DNA of 64,000 nt, taken from Massilia phosphatilytica (GTDB lineage: Bacteria; Pseudomonadota; Gammaproteobacteria; Burkholderiales; Burkholderiaceae_D). A model generated the notes under the pieces. It was not told the origin of the DNA, searched no databases, and saw nothing but the letters and a program-made list of their open reading frames with translations. Positions 25,259 through 33,718 of this stretch are shown here, piece after piece. The stretch is taken from assembly GCF_002968015.1 (NCBI RefSeq), contig NZ_PUIP01000005.1, forward strand, positions 290,124 to 354,123, given 5' to 3'. Made by a program: the position numbers and the translations under genes. Numbering within the stretch: the first letter of the stretch is position 1; every line of letters begins with the position of its first letter.

Positions 25259-26383
25259 TCAGTCCGGATTGGAACGCTTCGCGCCGGCGACTGCCGCATT
25301 CCCTCTGGCCTTCACGTTCCTGTCTATGAAAGACCGTACCGCGCGTAGCGCACTTTTACTCTCCGGCGAATTCGGCAAGATGGACTGGAAAACATGGATC
25401 ATCCCTTCGTACAGGTCTAGCGTCGCGTTACCGCCACCTGCCTTGATCGACTGATACAGCCGCACGCAGTTGCTGAGGAAAACTTCGCGCGTCCCGCCCT
25501 GGATGAGGGTGGGCGGATAGCCTTTGCTGAAGTCGCCATACACGGGTGACACGTAAGGATTTTTTTGATCGGCGACGTCGGCGTACGCAAGCGCAGACGC
25601 ATTCAGCGAAGGTATCGTGAGCATGGGCTCGGCATCAGCGAGGGTGCGGTAGGTGTCGCCGGCACCCGAAATGTCGGCCCAAGGCGACCACAGGATCACG
25701 GCGGCCGGCATCGGCAGACCGAGATCGCGCAATTTCAACGTGGTGCCGGCGACGATGGAACCGCCGGCCGACTCGCCGATCATTGCAATGCTCTCCGGTG
25801 CCACGCCCTCGGCCAGCACCGCCTTGTACGCCGCGATCACCTGATCGGTGACTTGCTGCCAACGTCCGCGCGGCGCCACGGTATAGTCCACCGAAATGAC
25901 CTGCAATCCCGTTTCCGCCGCCACCTGCGTGGACATACCCAGGCTGGAGTACACCGACCCGCTCGTGAAGCCGCCTCCATGCACGTAAATCAGCACGCGG
26001 CCGTCGTCATGCCAGTTCGACGGCACGATCCGCAGGACAGGAACACCACCCAGGCTGACCTCACGCGTCTCGACGCGCCACATCTTCGCGCTGCCTGCCA
26101 CGAGCGGCCGCACCCGCTTTTCGTTCGCCAGGTACGACGCTTCCCAGCCTGCAAAGTCGTCCGGTCTCGGAAAGGGACCGTTGGACTTCGAGATGAACTT
26201 CATGATGAGCGGCCAACTCTTCTTCCAGCTATCCGAAACCGTATCCGGCACGCTTCGGGAGGGGTCGGCCTGCCCCACGGCAGGGACGACTTTCTCGACA
26301 CCGTGTGCCGGCATCGCGCCGTCAAGCATCGCGATCGCGCCCACGAGCAGGGCAAGCTTGAGCGCCGAAGATTTTTTGTTCAT
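25259..26383 (-). CDS. Exported alpha/beta hydrolase (HSL-type esterase)
   Basis: 374 residues. The N-terminus is a Sec signal peptide (MNKKSSALKLALLVGAIAMLDG...AHG). The mature part has the oxyanion motif YVHGGGF and the nucleophile elbow GESAGG of the hormone-sensitive-lipase/arylesterase family, and a probable catalytic His in GMIHVF. It probably hydrolyses short acyl or aryl esters in the periplasm. It lies downstream of the RhaR paralogue on the same strand, at the edge of the rhamnose/efflux region, so removal of acyl groups from acylated rhamnosides is a reasonable guess but unproven. Start set by the signal peptide; the ribosome site is weak. Confidence 0.8.
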   Translation of the reverse strand: MNKKSSALKLALLVGAIAMLDGAMPAHGVEKVVPAVGQADPSRSVPDTVSDSWKKSWPLIMKFISKSNGPFPRPDDFAGWEASYLANEKRVRPLVAGSAKMWRVETREVSLGGVPVLRIVPSNWHDDGRVLIYVHGGGFTSGSVYSSLGMSTQVAAETGLQVISVDYTVAPRGRWQQVTDQVIAAYKAVLAEGVAPESIAMIGESAGGSIVAGTTLKLRDLGLPMPAAVILWSPWADISGAGDTYRTLADAEPMLTIPSLNASALAYADVADQKNPYVSPVYGDFSKGYPPTLIQGGTREVFLSNCVRLYQSIKAGGGNATLDLYEGMIHVFQSILPNSPESKSALRAVRSFIDRNVKARGNAAVAGAKRSNPD

Positions 26384-26421
26384 ATATATTTTCTTTAGAT
26401 ATTGGGAGGCGGCGGGAAGAC

Positions 26422-27285
26422 TCAAATAAAGGCGCCGATTTCCCAGGGTTCCCGCGGACCGCGTTTGTACCGCTGGTCCGCCACTGCGGCGCCGGTATGC
26501 GGCCCCGGCTCTTCAGTCGGCACCGTGATGACCTGGATTCCCTGGTGCTCGAGCATCTGGACGGCTTTGTCGGAGACATCGGTGTCCGTAATAACGCGCG
26601 CTACCTGGTCCAGGCGGCACAGGATCAGCCCGGCATTGCGGCCGAATTTCGAGCTGTCCGCCACGACGATGAGCTCTTCGGCCTGCTTGATCAGGCGTTG
26701 CTCCGCCTGGATCAACAACGGGTCGGATTCCATCAGGCCGAGCAGGGAAAGCCCATGCACGCTCGTGAACATCTTGCTGGCGTAATGGTTTTGGGTGACA
26801 TCATTGTCAAAAGGCGCCAGGATGACATTTTGCTCGCGGTAGATCTTGCCCCCAGAGAGGACGATTTCATTTTCGCTCGTGGCCAGCAGCCGTTGGGCCA
26901 TCGGGAACGAATTGGTCAAGATCCGCATGTTCTTTTCGACCAGGAATTCGGCCATCATGAATGTGGTGGTACCGCCATTGATGATGATCGTTTCGCCGTC
27001 CGCGCACATCGATGCCGCCTTCTTCGCAATGGCGCGTTTGCGGGCCGCGCACTCCAGGATGCTCTTCTGGAACGCTTCGCTCGACAGCGGGTGTTGCTGC
27101 GACTTCGGTCCGACGCTTTGCGCCCCGCCTCTCGTACGGACGAGCAGATTACGGCTGGCCAGCCAGTCGATATCGCGGCGCGCGGTCGCTGGCGATACGC
27201 CGAGCGCGTCGGCAAACCACCTGATCGATGCCGTCTGGTGCGCGGCGAGAAGCTTCAACAATTTCTTGCGGCGATCCTGGTTCAT
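26422..27285 (-). CDS. DeoR/GlpR-family regulator, RhaR paralogue
   Basis: 287 residues with the same layout as RhaR (18288-19169). The sensor domains are strikingly similar (for example shared INGGTTTFMMAEFL, SLLGLME, ADSSKF and VITDTDVSD), while the DNA-binding helices differ more (RWFADALGVSPATARRDIDWLA). This suggests the same or a related sugar-phosphate ligand but another DNA target or divided labour. GAGGAGA precedes the ATG. It lies between the efflux operon and the esterase gene, all leftward. Target genes are unknown. Confidence 0.88.
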   Translation of the reverse strand: MNQDRRKKLLKLLAAHQTASIRWFADALGVSPATARRDIDWLASRNLLVRTRGGAQSVGPKSQQHPLSSEAFQKSILECAARKRAIAKKAASMCADGETIIINGGTTTFMMAEFLVEKNMRILTNSFPMAQRLLATSENEIVLSGGKIYREQNVILAPFDNDVTQNHYASKMFTSVHGLSLLGLMESDPLLIQAEQRLIKQAEELIVVADSSKFGRNAGLILCRLDQVARVITDTDVSDKAVQMLEHQGIQVITVPTEEPGPHTGAAVADQRYKRGPREPWEIGAFI

Positions 27286-27333
27286 GGTTGTCTCCTCGAT
27301 GTCATTGCTCTTATGGGTGCTTCAACAACGGTG

Positions 27334-28740
27334 TCACGGTTGGTTCGGACTCGTCCAGCCCAGGCCCAATGCCTTGTGCAGGGAAATGAAATCGCTGGTC
27401 AATGCGACTTCGGCCAGGGCCAGCCCCTGTTCCGCATTGATCTGCGTGCGCTCGGCATCCAGCAGGTCGATGAGGGTCACGGTGCCGGCACGCTGGCGCG
27501 CGCGCGTCAGATCGGCCGTGTGTTCCGCCGCCAGCCGCGCGCGTGCCCGGGTGGCGACGGTAATGCGACGCTGGCGGAAGCGCGACAGCGCATCCTCCGC
27601 GTCGCGCAGCGCCCCCAGGACCGCGATCCGGTACTGGGCCTCGGCTTCGTCGCGCAGGGCATCCGCCTTCTCTATCGTTGCGGCATTGCGGCCGAAGTCG
27701 AGGAAATTCCAGCTCAGCTGGGGGGCGGCGAGGGCAACGAAGTCGTCCAGGCGGGTCAGGTCGGACAGATGCGTGCCCCCGATGCCGATCAAGCCCATGA
27801 ATGTCACACGGGGAAATCGCGCGGATTCCGCCTGACCGATCTGGGCCGTGCGCGCCGCGAGGGTGCGTTCGGCGGCACGGACGTCGGGCCGGCTGCGCAG
27901 CAACGCGGCGGGGTCGCCGACCGCCACCGCAGCCGGTGGTAGCGGCACCCTGCCCGGTTGTGCCAGTTCCATGTCCAGCGTGCCGGGAGGCTGTCCGAGC
28001 AGCACAGCCAGCGCATTCCGATAAGCGTCCAGTTCGGCGGCGAGGGGTCCCGCGTCCGCACGCGTCGTTTCCAGCTGCGCTTGGAGGCGCGCCAGATCGA
28101 GCTCGGACGCGGCGCCGGCCTGCCGCCGGTGCCCGATCAGCTCGAGCGCCCGCTGTTGCCGGGCGATCGCGGCGTCGCTCAAGGCCATGCGCTGCTGGCA
28201 GCCGCGCAGGTTGACATAGGCCTGGATGATGTCCGCCACCAGACTGACATGGACATCGGCGAGGCTCGCTTCCATGGCCTGCGCCGACGCGGCCGCCGCT
28301 TCCGCAGCGCGGCGCCGGCCGCCGAACAGGTCGATCTCCCAGGTGGCGTCGAATCCGGCGTTATAGAGATCGAGGCTGGACGCCTGCGCGCCGTCGCCGC
28401 CCGATGGCAGACGCGCATGCGCAGCCAGTACCGTCATGCCACCTTTGGGCCGCTGGTTGGCGCGCTCGCCCTGGAACACGGCACGGGCCTGTCGCACGCG
28501 CGCTTGCGCGACCGCGAGTCCGGGGCTTGTCCCGAGCGCCCGGTCCAGCAGGCTGTTCAACACAGGATCGTCGAGCTGCGACCACCATGGGGACACGGCC
28601 GGGTAGCCGCCGGACGTCGTGGGCGCCTTGAAAGCCGTTGGGACGGTGACGTGCGGTGGCCCCGCGTAATCGGGACCGACGGTGGTGCACCCGGCGGCGA
28701 GGCTGGCGGAGAAAGCGAGAAGGATGGCTCGTTTATACAT
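27334..28740 (-). CDS. NodT/OprM-family outer-membrane efflux lipoprotein
   Basis: 468 residues. The signal sequence ends in a lipobox (SLAAGCTTVGPDY), and the rest is the duplicated coiled-coil outer-membrane factor fold (two repeats, each with long helices, e.g. VAQARVRQARAVFQGERANQRP and TLAARTAQIGQAESARFPRV). It forms the outer-membrane channel of a tripartite pump. It is the last gene of the efflux operon, 9 bp after the EmrB-like gene. Confidence 0.93.
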   Translation of the reverse strand: MYKRAILLAFSASLAAGCTTVGPDYAGPPHVTVPTAFKAPTTSGGYPAVSPWWSQLDDPVLNSLLDRALGTSPGLAVAQARVRQARAVFQGERANQRPKGGMTVLAAHARLPSGGDGAQASSLDLYNAGFDATWEIDLFGGRRRAAEAAAASAQAMEASLADVHVSLVADIIQAYVNLRGCQQRMALSDAAIARQQRALELIGHRRQAGAASELDLARLQAQLETTRADAGPLAAELDAYRNALAVLLGQPPGTLDMELAQPGRVPLPPAAVAVGDPAALLRSRPDVRAAERTLAARTAQIGQAESARFPRVTFMGLIGIGGTHLSDLTRLDDFVALAAPQLSWNFLDFGRNAATIEKADALRDEAEAQYRIAVLGALRDAEDALSRFRQRRITVATRARARLAAEHTADLTRARQRAGTVTLIDLLDAERTQINAEQGLALAEVALTSDFISLHKALGLGWTSPNQP

Positions 28741-28749
28741 CGGGAACTT

Positions 28750-30285
28750 TCAATGGGCCGCCAGGGGCGCGTCCTTGTCGAGCGGCCGGAGGAATAACAC
28801 CAGGGGCAACGTACAGCTCACGCTCACGGCCAAGATCCAGAACAGGTCGATATAGGTCATGGTCAGCGCCTCGACCTGGATCGTTCCAGACAAGGCGCGC
28901 AACGCTTGTGGCATACCGCCCAGGACATGTGCCTGCGCCGCCAGGTAGTCGTGTATGCCGGGACCGTTGGCGCTCAACGTTTCTTCCATCCTGCGGCTAT
29001 GCAGCCACATGCGCTGGTTCTGGACCACAGCGATACCGGCCAGCGCGAGCGACCCGCCCAGGTTGCGGGCGGCATTGAACAGCCCGGCCGCGTCGCTGGC
29101 GAATTCACGCGGGACCGACTGGATCGCGGCCTGGTTCAGGTACAGCATGGCGAAGATGGTGCCGACGCCGCGGATCAACTGCGACGCGACGAACGCCGAG
29201 CCCGTGGCCTCCGCCGTCAAGCCCGTGTCCATGAAGGCGCTGCCTCCCAGCAGCACCAGTCCGAAGGCCACGGCCGGGCGAATATCGACGTAACGAATCA
29301 ACAGCGGCACCAGCGGCATGAGCATCAGGCTGGGTATGCCCGACAGGACGACGACGCCGCCCGACTGCGACGCGTTGTAGCTCGCGATGGTCGCCAGGAA
29401 CTGGGGAATGACATAGGACGTACCGTAGATCACCATGCCGACCATGGTGCCCATCACGACCACGGCACCGAACTGGCGGTCGAGCAAAATGTCGAGGCGT
29501 ATTACCGGACGCTTCGCGGTCACTTGGCCCAGTATCAGCAATAGCAACCCCACGGCGGACAGTATGGTCAGCCAGACGATGAATCCTGATTCGAACCATT
29601 GCTCGCGTTCGCCCTCTTCCAGCACGACGGTCAGCGCTCCGAGGAATGCGGTCAGGCCTGCGATGCCGAGCCAGTCGGCCTCCGCCAGCTGTTTCACTTG
29701 CGCCTTCTGGTGCGGCAAGCCGATCCACAGTAGCGCCATCAGTGCGATACAGATCGGGATGTTGAGGAAGAATGCATAATGCCAGCTCAGGTTTTCGGTC
29801 AGCCAGCCGCCCACCACGGGGCCGATGACCGGGCCCAGGATCGCGGTTGCGCCGAACATCGCGCCGCCGATCGCCTGCTGGCTGCGCGGCAGCCGGGTGG
29901 CGATGATGGTCTGCGCCGTGGGTATCATCGCGCCACCCGTGAAGCCCTGCCCCACGCGTCCGATGATCATCATGTCCAGCGACGTGGACAGGCCGCACAA
30001 CACGGAAAACGCGGTGAACAGCGCCGTGACCAGCAACAGGAAAGTACGCAGGCCGAACACCCGCTCGAGCCAGCCGCACAACGGAATGATGACGATTTCC
30101 GCTACCAAGTAGCCGGTGGCGATCCACGTGCCTTCCGTGCCGCTGGCGCCGATCTCACCCTGGATCGTGGGCAGCGACGAGTTGACGATGGAAATGTCCA
30201 GCGTCGCCATCAGCGCGCCCAGCGTGCCGGCGGCAACCGCCAGCCACGCGGCCGCGTCGGCGCGCGGCTCCGCCACGCCTTTCAC
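28750..30285 (-). CDS. EmrB/QacA-type MFS drug transporter (DHA2, 14 TM)
   Basis: 511 residues with about 14 hydrophobic segments. The DHA2 motifs are present: ATLDISIVNSSLPTI near residue 27, WIATGYLVAEIVIIPLCGWL, and GRVGQGFTGGAMIP. It exports hydrophobic compounds by proton antiport through HlyD- and NodT-type partners. The GTG start overlaps the stop codon of the HlyD-like gene and has GGAGG upstream, which decides the start against a longer frame. Confidence 0.93.
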   Translation of the reverse strand: MKGVAEPRADAAAWLAVAAGTLGALMATLDISIVNSSLPTIQGEIGASGTEGTWIATGYLVAEIVIIPLCGWLERVFGLRTFLLLVTALFTAFSVLCGLSTSLDMMIIGRVGQGFTGGAMIPTAQTIIATRLPRSQQAIGGAMFGATAILGPVIGPVVGGWLTENLSWHYAFFLNIPICIALMALLWIGLPHQKAQVKQLAEADWLGIAGLTAFLGALTVVLEEGEREQWFESGFIVWLTILSAVGLLLLILGQVTAKRPVIRLDILLDRQFGAVVVMGTMVGMVIYGTSYVIPQFLATIASYNASQSGGVVVLSGIPSLMLMPLVPLLIRYVDIRPAVAFGLVLLGGSAFMDTGLTAEATGSAFVASQLIRGVGTIFAMLYLNQAAIQSVPREFASDAAGLFNAARNLGGSLALAGIAVVQNQRMWLHSRRMEETLSANGPGIHDYLAAQAHVLGGMPQALRALSGTIQVEALTMTYIDLFWILAVSVSCTLPLVLFLRPLDKDAPLAAH

Positions 30286-31439
30286 TTGCGGCCTCCCGCG
30301 CGGGCGTCTTCTGCGGCCAGGATGCGCTTCACGGCATCCTTGGCATTGCTGGTTTCCACGGTGACCTTCACGGACAGCCCGGGCAACAGCACCCGACGCG
30401 TCTCGGGGCTCGAATCGAGCGTGATCCGTACCGGCACGCGCTGGACGATCTTGGTGAAGTTGCCAGTGGCGTTTTGCGGCGGCAGCAGCGAGAACTGGGC
30501 GCCGGTACCGGGCGCGATGCTGTCGACATGGCCGTGCAGCTTCAGGCCCGGCAACGCATCGACCTTGATCTCGGCTGACTGGCCGACACGCATGCGGCCA
30601 ATCTGGGTTTCCTTGAAGTTGGCGTTGATGTACAAGCTGTTCGACGGCACCAGGGACATCAGGCGCGTACCCTGCTGGACGAACTGGCCGGGTCGCACGG
30701 TCTGGTCGCCGATGCGGCCGTCGACCGTGGCGCTGATCGTGGTCGACGCCAGGTTGATCCTGGCCGTCTTGAGTTGCGCTTCCGCGCTGGCGGCTTGCGC
30801 CTCGACCTGTTCCACCTGGGCGCGCAAGTAGACGATGCGCTTTTCCGCGGTCTCCAGCGCGGCGCGGTAAGCGTCGACCTGCTGTGCGCTTTGCGCGGCC
30901 TGATTGCGCCGGTTGGCGAACTGCTCCGCGGTCTCGGCGCCGATTTCCACGAGCGGCGCATAGCGACGCTCCTCGGCTGCGGCGTAGGCGGCATTGGTGC
31001 GTGCCGTCGCGAGCTGTGCCCGCGCCTGCCGGACCGCCGCTTCCTGTTCCCCGATCTGGGCGCGGACGGCTTGTGCATTGGCGCGGGCGATTCCGATCTG
31101 CGCCTGGTACTGCTCGACCTGGGCGTGCGCATCGCGCGGATCGATACGCACCAACGGCTGCCCTGCCTTCACCTGCTCGTTCTCCTTCGCCAGCACCTCC
31201 GCGACATAGCCGCTGAGCTTGGGAGCGACCGTCACGGCCTCCGACTGGAGATAGGCGTCGTCGGTCTCTTCGTAAAATTGTCCGACTTGGTAGTGGTAGG
31301 TCAGCCATGCGGCGCCCGCGAGCAGCGCGGCCGCACCGAAGCCGGCCAGGGCCGGCGGGATGCGACGCTTCCCGGATGGCGTGGCGGTCGTCGGCTGCCC
31401 GTCGAGTGATTCTTCGAGCGTGAGTGTGTGGTCGGTCAT
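30282..31439 (-). CDS. EmrA/HlyD-family membrane-fusion protein
   Basis: 385 residues. One N-terminal membrane anchor (about residues 30-50, ALAGFGAAALLAGAAWLTY), then the biotinyl-lipoyl motif (VAPKLSGYVAEVLAKENEQVKAGQ), a long Ala/Glu-rich alpha-hairpin, and a beta-barrel domain. It bridges the inner-membrane MFS pump and the NodT channel. First of the three pump genes; the TetR gene lies 24 bp upstream on the same strand. Confidence 0.93.
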   Translation of the reverse strand: MTDHTLTLEESLDGQPTTATPSGKRRIPPALAGFGAAALLAGAAWLTYHYQVGQFYEETDDAYLQSEAVTVAPKLSGYVAEVLAKENEQVKAGQPLVRIDPRDAHAQVEQYQAQIGIARANAQAVRAQIGEQEAAVRQARAQLATARTNAAYAAAEERRYAPLVEIGAETAEQFANRRNQAAQSAQQVDAYRAALETAEKRIVYLRAQVEQVEAQAASAEAQLKTARINLASTTISATVDGRIGDQTVRPGQFVQQGTRLMSLVPSNSLYINANFKETQIGRMRVGQSAEIKVDALPGLKLHGHVDSIAPGTGAQFSLLPPQNATGNFTKIVQRVPVRITLDSSPETRRVLLPGLSVKVTVETSNAKDAVKRILAAEDARAGGRK

Positions 31440-31463
31440 CGGATGCTTTCTTGGTAAAGCCTG

Positions 31464-32147
31464 TCAGGCGGGACGTGGGGTCGCGTGCGCAGCCGCCTTG
31501 CGGCGTTCGGACTCGACCGACACCATGGCGTACGCATACGCCGTGAAGCGATCTTCCCAAGCGCCAGCGGCCCCCGGCGCGTCGAGCAGCGCCGGCCGCC
31601 TGCTTGCGAGATGGTCCTGGGCGGAATACAGATTGCCGACGAAGGCGAAGATAGAAAACGCCAGCGCTTCCAGTTCGTCGTCCGGTGCATCGAGACCGAA
31701 ATGACCCGTCAGGATGCCGAGCAGGAGCGCATAAGCCTGGTCGCGCTCGGCGGTCAGCGATTCCAGCAGCCCGGTCGGCTCGATGAATTCGCGCACGCGC
31801 AACTGCACGCTGAGCAACGCCGGCCTGCCCATGCCGAGAGGCCGCAGGCAGACACGCATGTACCGCCGCAGTAACTCCTGCAACGTCAGGCCGGGTGTAT
31901 CGAATGCAGGGATGTCGTCTCCGGCATCGGCGAGAAATTCGTGCAACGCGGCCTGGTACAGGCCAGCCTTGTCGCCGAAGTGATAAGAGATCGCCGCCAG
32001 ATTGACCTCGGCGGCGCCAGCGACATCGCGCACCGACGTGCCGGCATAGCCTTTCTTGGAGAACAACTCGAGCGCCGCCAGCAGGATCTTGTCCCGGGCG
32101 TGCTGACCGTTTGCGCGCACCTTGCGCGGCGGCGAAGCTTGTGTCAC
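31464..32147 (-). CDS. TetR-family regulator of the efflux operon (CecR-like)
   Basis: 227 residues. The N-terminal TetR domain is clear (DKILLAALELFSKKGYAGTSVRDVAGAAEVNLAAISYHFGDKAGLY); the C-terminal domain resembles the CecR/DUF1956 type (LLRRYMRVCLRPLG...). It is the first gene of the unit TetR - HlyD - MFS - NodT and has a palindrome in its own promoter region (32175-32184), so it probably represses the whole unit and is released by the exported compound. Confidence 0.88.
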   Translation of the reverse strand: MTQASPPRKVRANGQHARDKILLAALELFSKKGYAGTSVRDVAGAAEVNLAAISYHFGDKAGLYQAALHEFLADAGDDIPAFDTPGLTLQELLRRYMRVCLRPLGMGRPALLSVQLRVREFIEPTGLLESLTAERDQAYALLLGILTGHFGLDAPDDELEALAFSIFAFVGNLYSAQDHLASRRPALLDAPGAAGAWEDRFTAYAYAMVSVESERRKAAAHATPRPA

Positions 32148-32174
32148 TGCGTCTCCTTCCAGTTCTTATTCAAA

Positions 32175-32184
32175 CAAACGTTTG
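32175..32184. promoter_or_regulatory. Probable operator of the efflux TetR regulator
   Basis: CAAACGTTTG is a perfect 10-bp palindrome inside an AT-rich stretch (from 32166 to 32192), 28 bp upstream of the TetR start. Sequences of this kind are typical TetR/AcrR operators. Confidence 0.55.
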
Positions 32185-32296
32185 ATTAGTTTAGCGAGCG
32201 AGTTGTAATGACGCAAGCGTTGAACGCTGCCCGTTTTAAATAATCAGGAGAGTGATCGCTTGCGGAGAGAAGGCAAGCAGTGCGAGAGGCGTGGTC

Positions 32297-32325
32297 GCGA
32301 ACCGGAGCGCCCGGCGCCGGTTCGC
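32297..32325 (-). terminator. Hairpin after the FucP-type transporter gene
   Basis: GCGAACCGG (32297-32305) pairs perfectly with CCGGTTCGC (32317-32325), starting 9 bp after the transporter stop on the leftward strand. There is no T-run. It probably separates the rhamnoside genes from the TetR/efflux unit. Confidence 0.45.
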
Positions 32326-32333
32326 CAGCGTGG

Positions 32334-33638
32334 TCAATGGCGGGACGTAGGCAACGGGGGCACTGCGGGCGCTGCGTATTTCCACCCGTAGTAGAGCACG
32401 AATACGTAGCACGCCACGGGAACGAGATACGACGCGCGCAGGCCGATCGTATCGGCCAGCAGACCTTGTACGAACGGCACTACTGCGCCGCCCACGATGC
32501 CCATGCAGAGCAGGCCGGAAGCCTGGCCGGTCCGGGCTCCGAGGCCGCGCAGGGCCATGCTGAAAATGGTCGGGAACATGATGGAGTTGCACAGGCCCAC
32601 CATCAGAATCGACCACATCGCAAACCGGCCCTGTCCAAAGATGGAGCACAACAACAGAAGAACCGCGCCACCGGCATTGAACATGAGCGCCTTGCCTGGG
32701 CTGATGTAGCGCATCGCGGCAAATCCGGCGAAGCGCCCTACCATCGCGGCCCCCCAGTAGAAGCTGACATAGTGCGCGGCGTCCGCCTGGCTGAGCGACG
32801 CGACGCGCGAGTCTCCTAGGAAATTGATCAGGAAGCTGCCCAGGCTGACTTCGCCGCCGACATACAGGAAAATGGCGCCGACCCCGAGCACAAGGTGGCG
32901 ATGCGCCAGAATCGGGGTCTTGCCATGCGCCTGCCCGGTATCACCATCGTGCGCGATATTCGGCAACCGGATCGCGGCAAACACGATGGCCAGCAGCACA
33001 AGCACACCGGCCAGCATCAGATATGGCGTCTGGACCATCGCGGCCTGGCCGGCACGGTAGGCGGCCTGCGCGGACGGCGTCATGCCGCTTGTCTCGGATG
33101 CCTCCAGCACCGCGCCGGACAAGATCATCAGGCCGCCGAGCAGTGGACCCACCGTCGTTCCCAGGGAATTGAAGGCCTGGGTCAGCGTCAGCCGGCTGGA
33201 CGCCGTGCGCGGATCGCCAAGCACGGTCACATACGGATTGGCTGCAACCTGCAGCACGGTGACGCCGGACGCAAGAATGAACAGCGCGAACAGGAACAGC
33301 CCATACCCGCCCTCCGCCGCCGGATAGAAGAACGCGCAACCTGCCGCCGCCACGAGCAGGCCGACGACCACGCCACGTTGGTAGCCGATCTTCTTGATGA
33401 GCATGCCCGCCGCGACCGAGACGAGGAAATATGCGCCGAAAAAGCAGAACTGCACGAGCATGGCCTGGACATAGGTCAGCGTGTACACGGCCTTCAGGTG
33501 CGGTATCAGGATGTCGTTCAGGGACGTGAGCAATCCCCACATGAAGAACAGCATCGTGATGATGATGAGCGGGACAGTGGTCGTGCCTTGCGCCGGTCTT
33601 GGTTGCGCCACGGTCGAAGTCGAAGGAATGGATGCCAT
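32334..33638 (-). CDS. Sugar MFS transporter, FucP family
   Basis: 434 residues, 12 hydrophobic segments, of the FucP/glucose-galactose-fucose proton symporter family (FFMWGLLTSLNDILIPHLKAVY near the N-terminus, QVAANPYVTVLG, and GLCNSIMFPTIFSMALRGLG). It would bring a monosaccharide released in the periplasm into the cell. It is third in the leftward series TonB receptor - GH78 - FucP. Rhamnose or glucose are both plausible; fucose-type deoxy sugars suit the family and the locus. Confidence 0.88.
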   Translation of the reverse strand: MASIPSTSTVAQPRPAQGTTTVPLIIITMLFFMWGLLTSLNDILIPHLKAVYTLTYVQAMLVQFCFFGAYFLVSVAAGMLIKKIGYQRGVVVGLLVAAAGCAFFYPAAEGGYGLFLFALFILASGVTVLQVAANPYVTVLGDPRTASSRLTLTQAFNSLGTTVGPLLGGLMILSGAVLEASETSGMTPSAQAAYRAGQAAMVQTPYLMLAGVLVLLAIVFAAIRLPNIAHDGDTGQAHGKTPILAHRHLVLGVGAIFLYVGGEVSLGSFLINFLGDSRVASLSQADAAHYVSFYWGAAMVGRFAGFAAMRYISPGKALMFNAGGAVLLLLCSIFGQGRFAMWSILMVGLCNSIMFPTIFSMALRGLGARTGQASGLLCMGIVGGAVVPFVQGLLADTIGLRASYLVPVACYVFVLYYGWKYAAPAVPPLPTSRH

Positions 33639-33718
33639 GAAGGTGGTCGAAGTGGATGGAAAATGCGGCGGCGACGTCCCGGCCGCGGACCGGGACGTGC
33701 GATGGGGGATCGTGCGGA

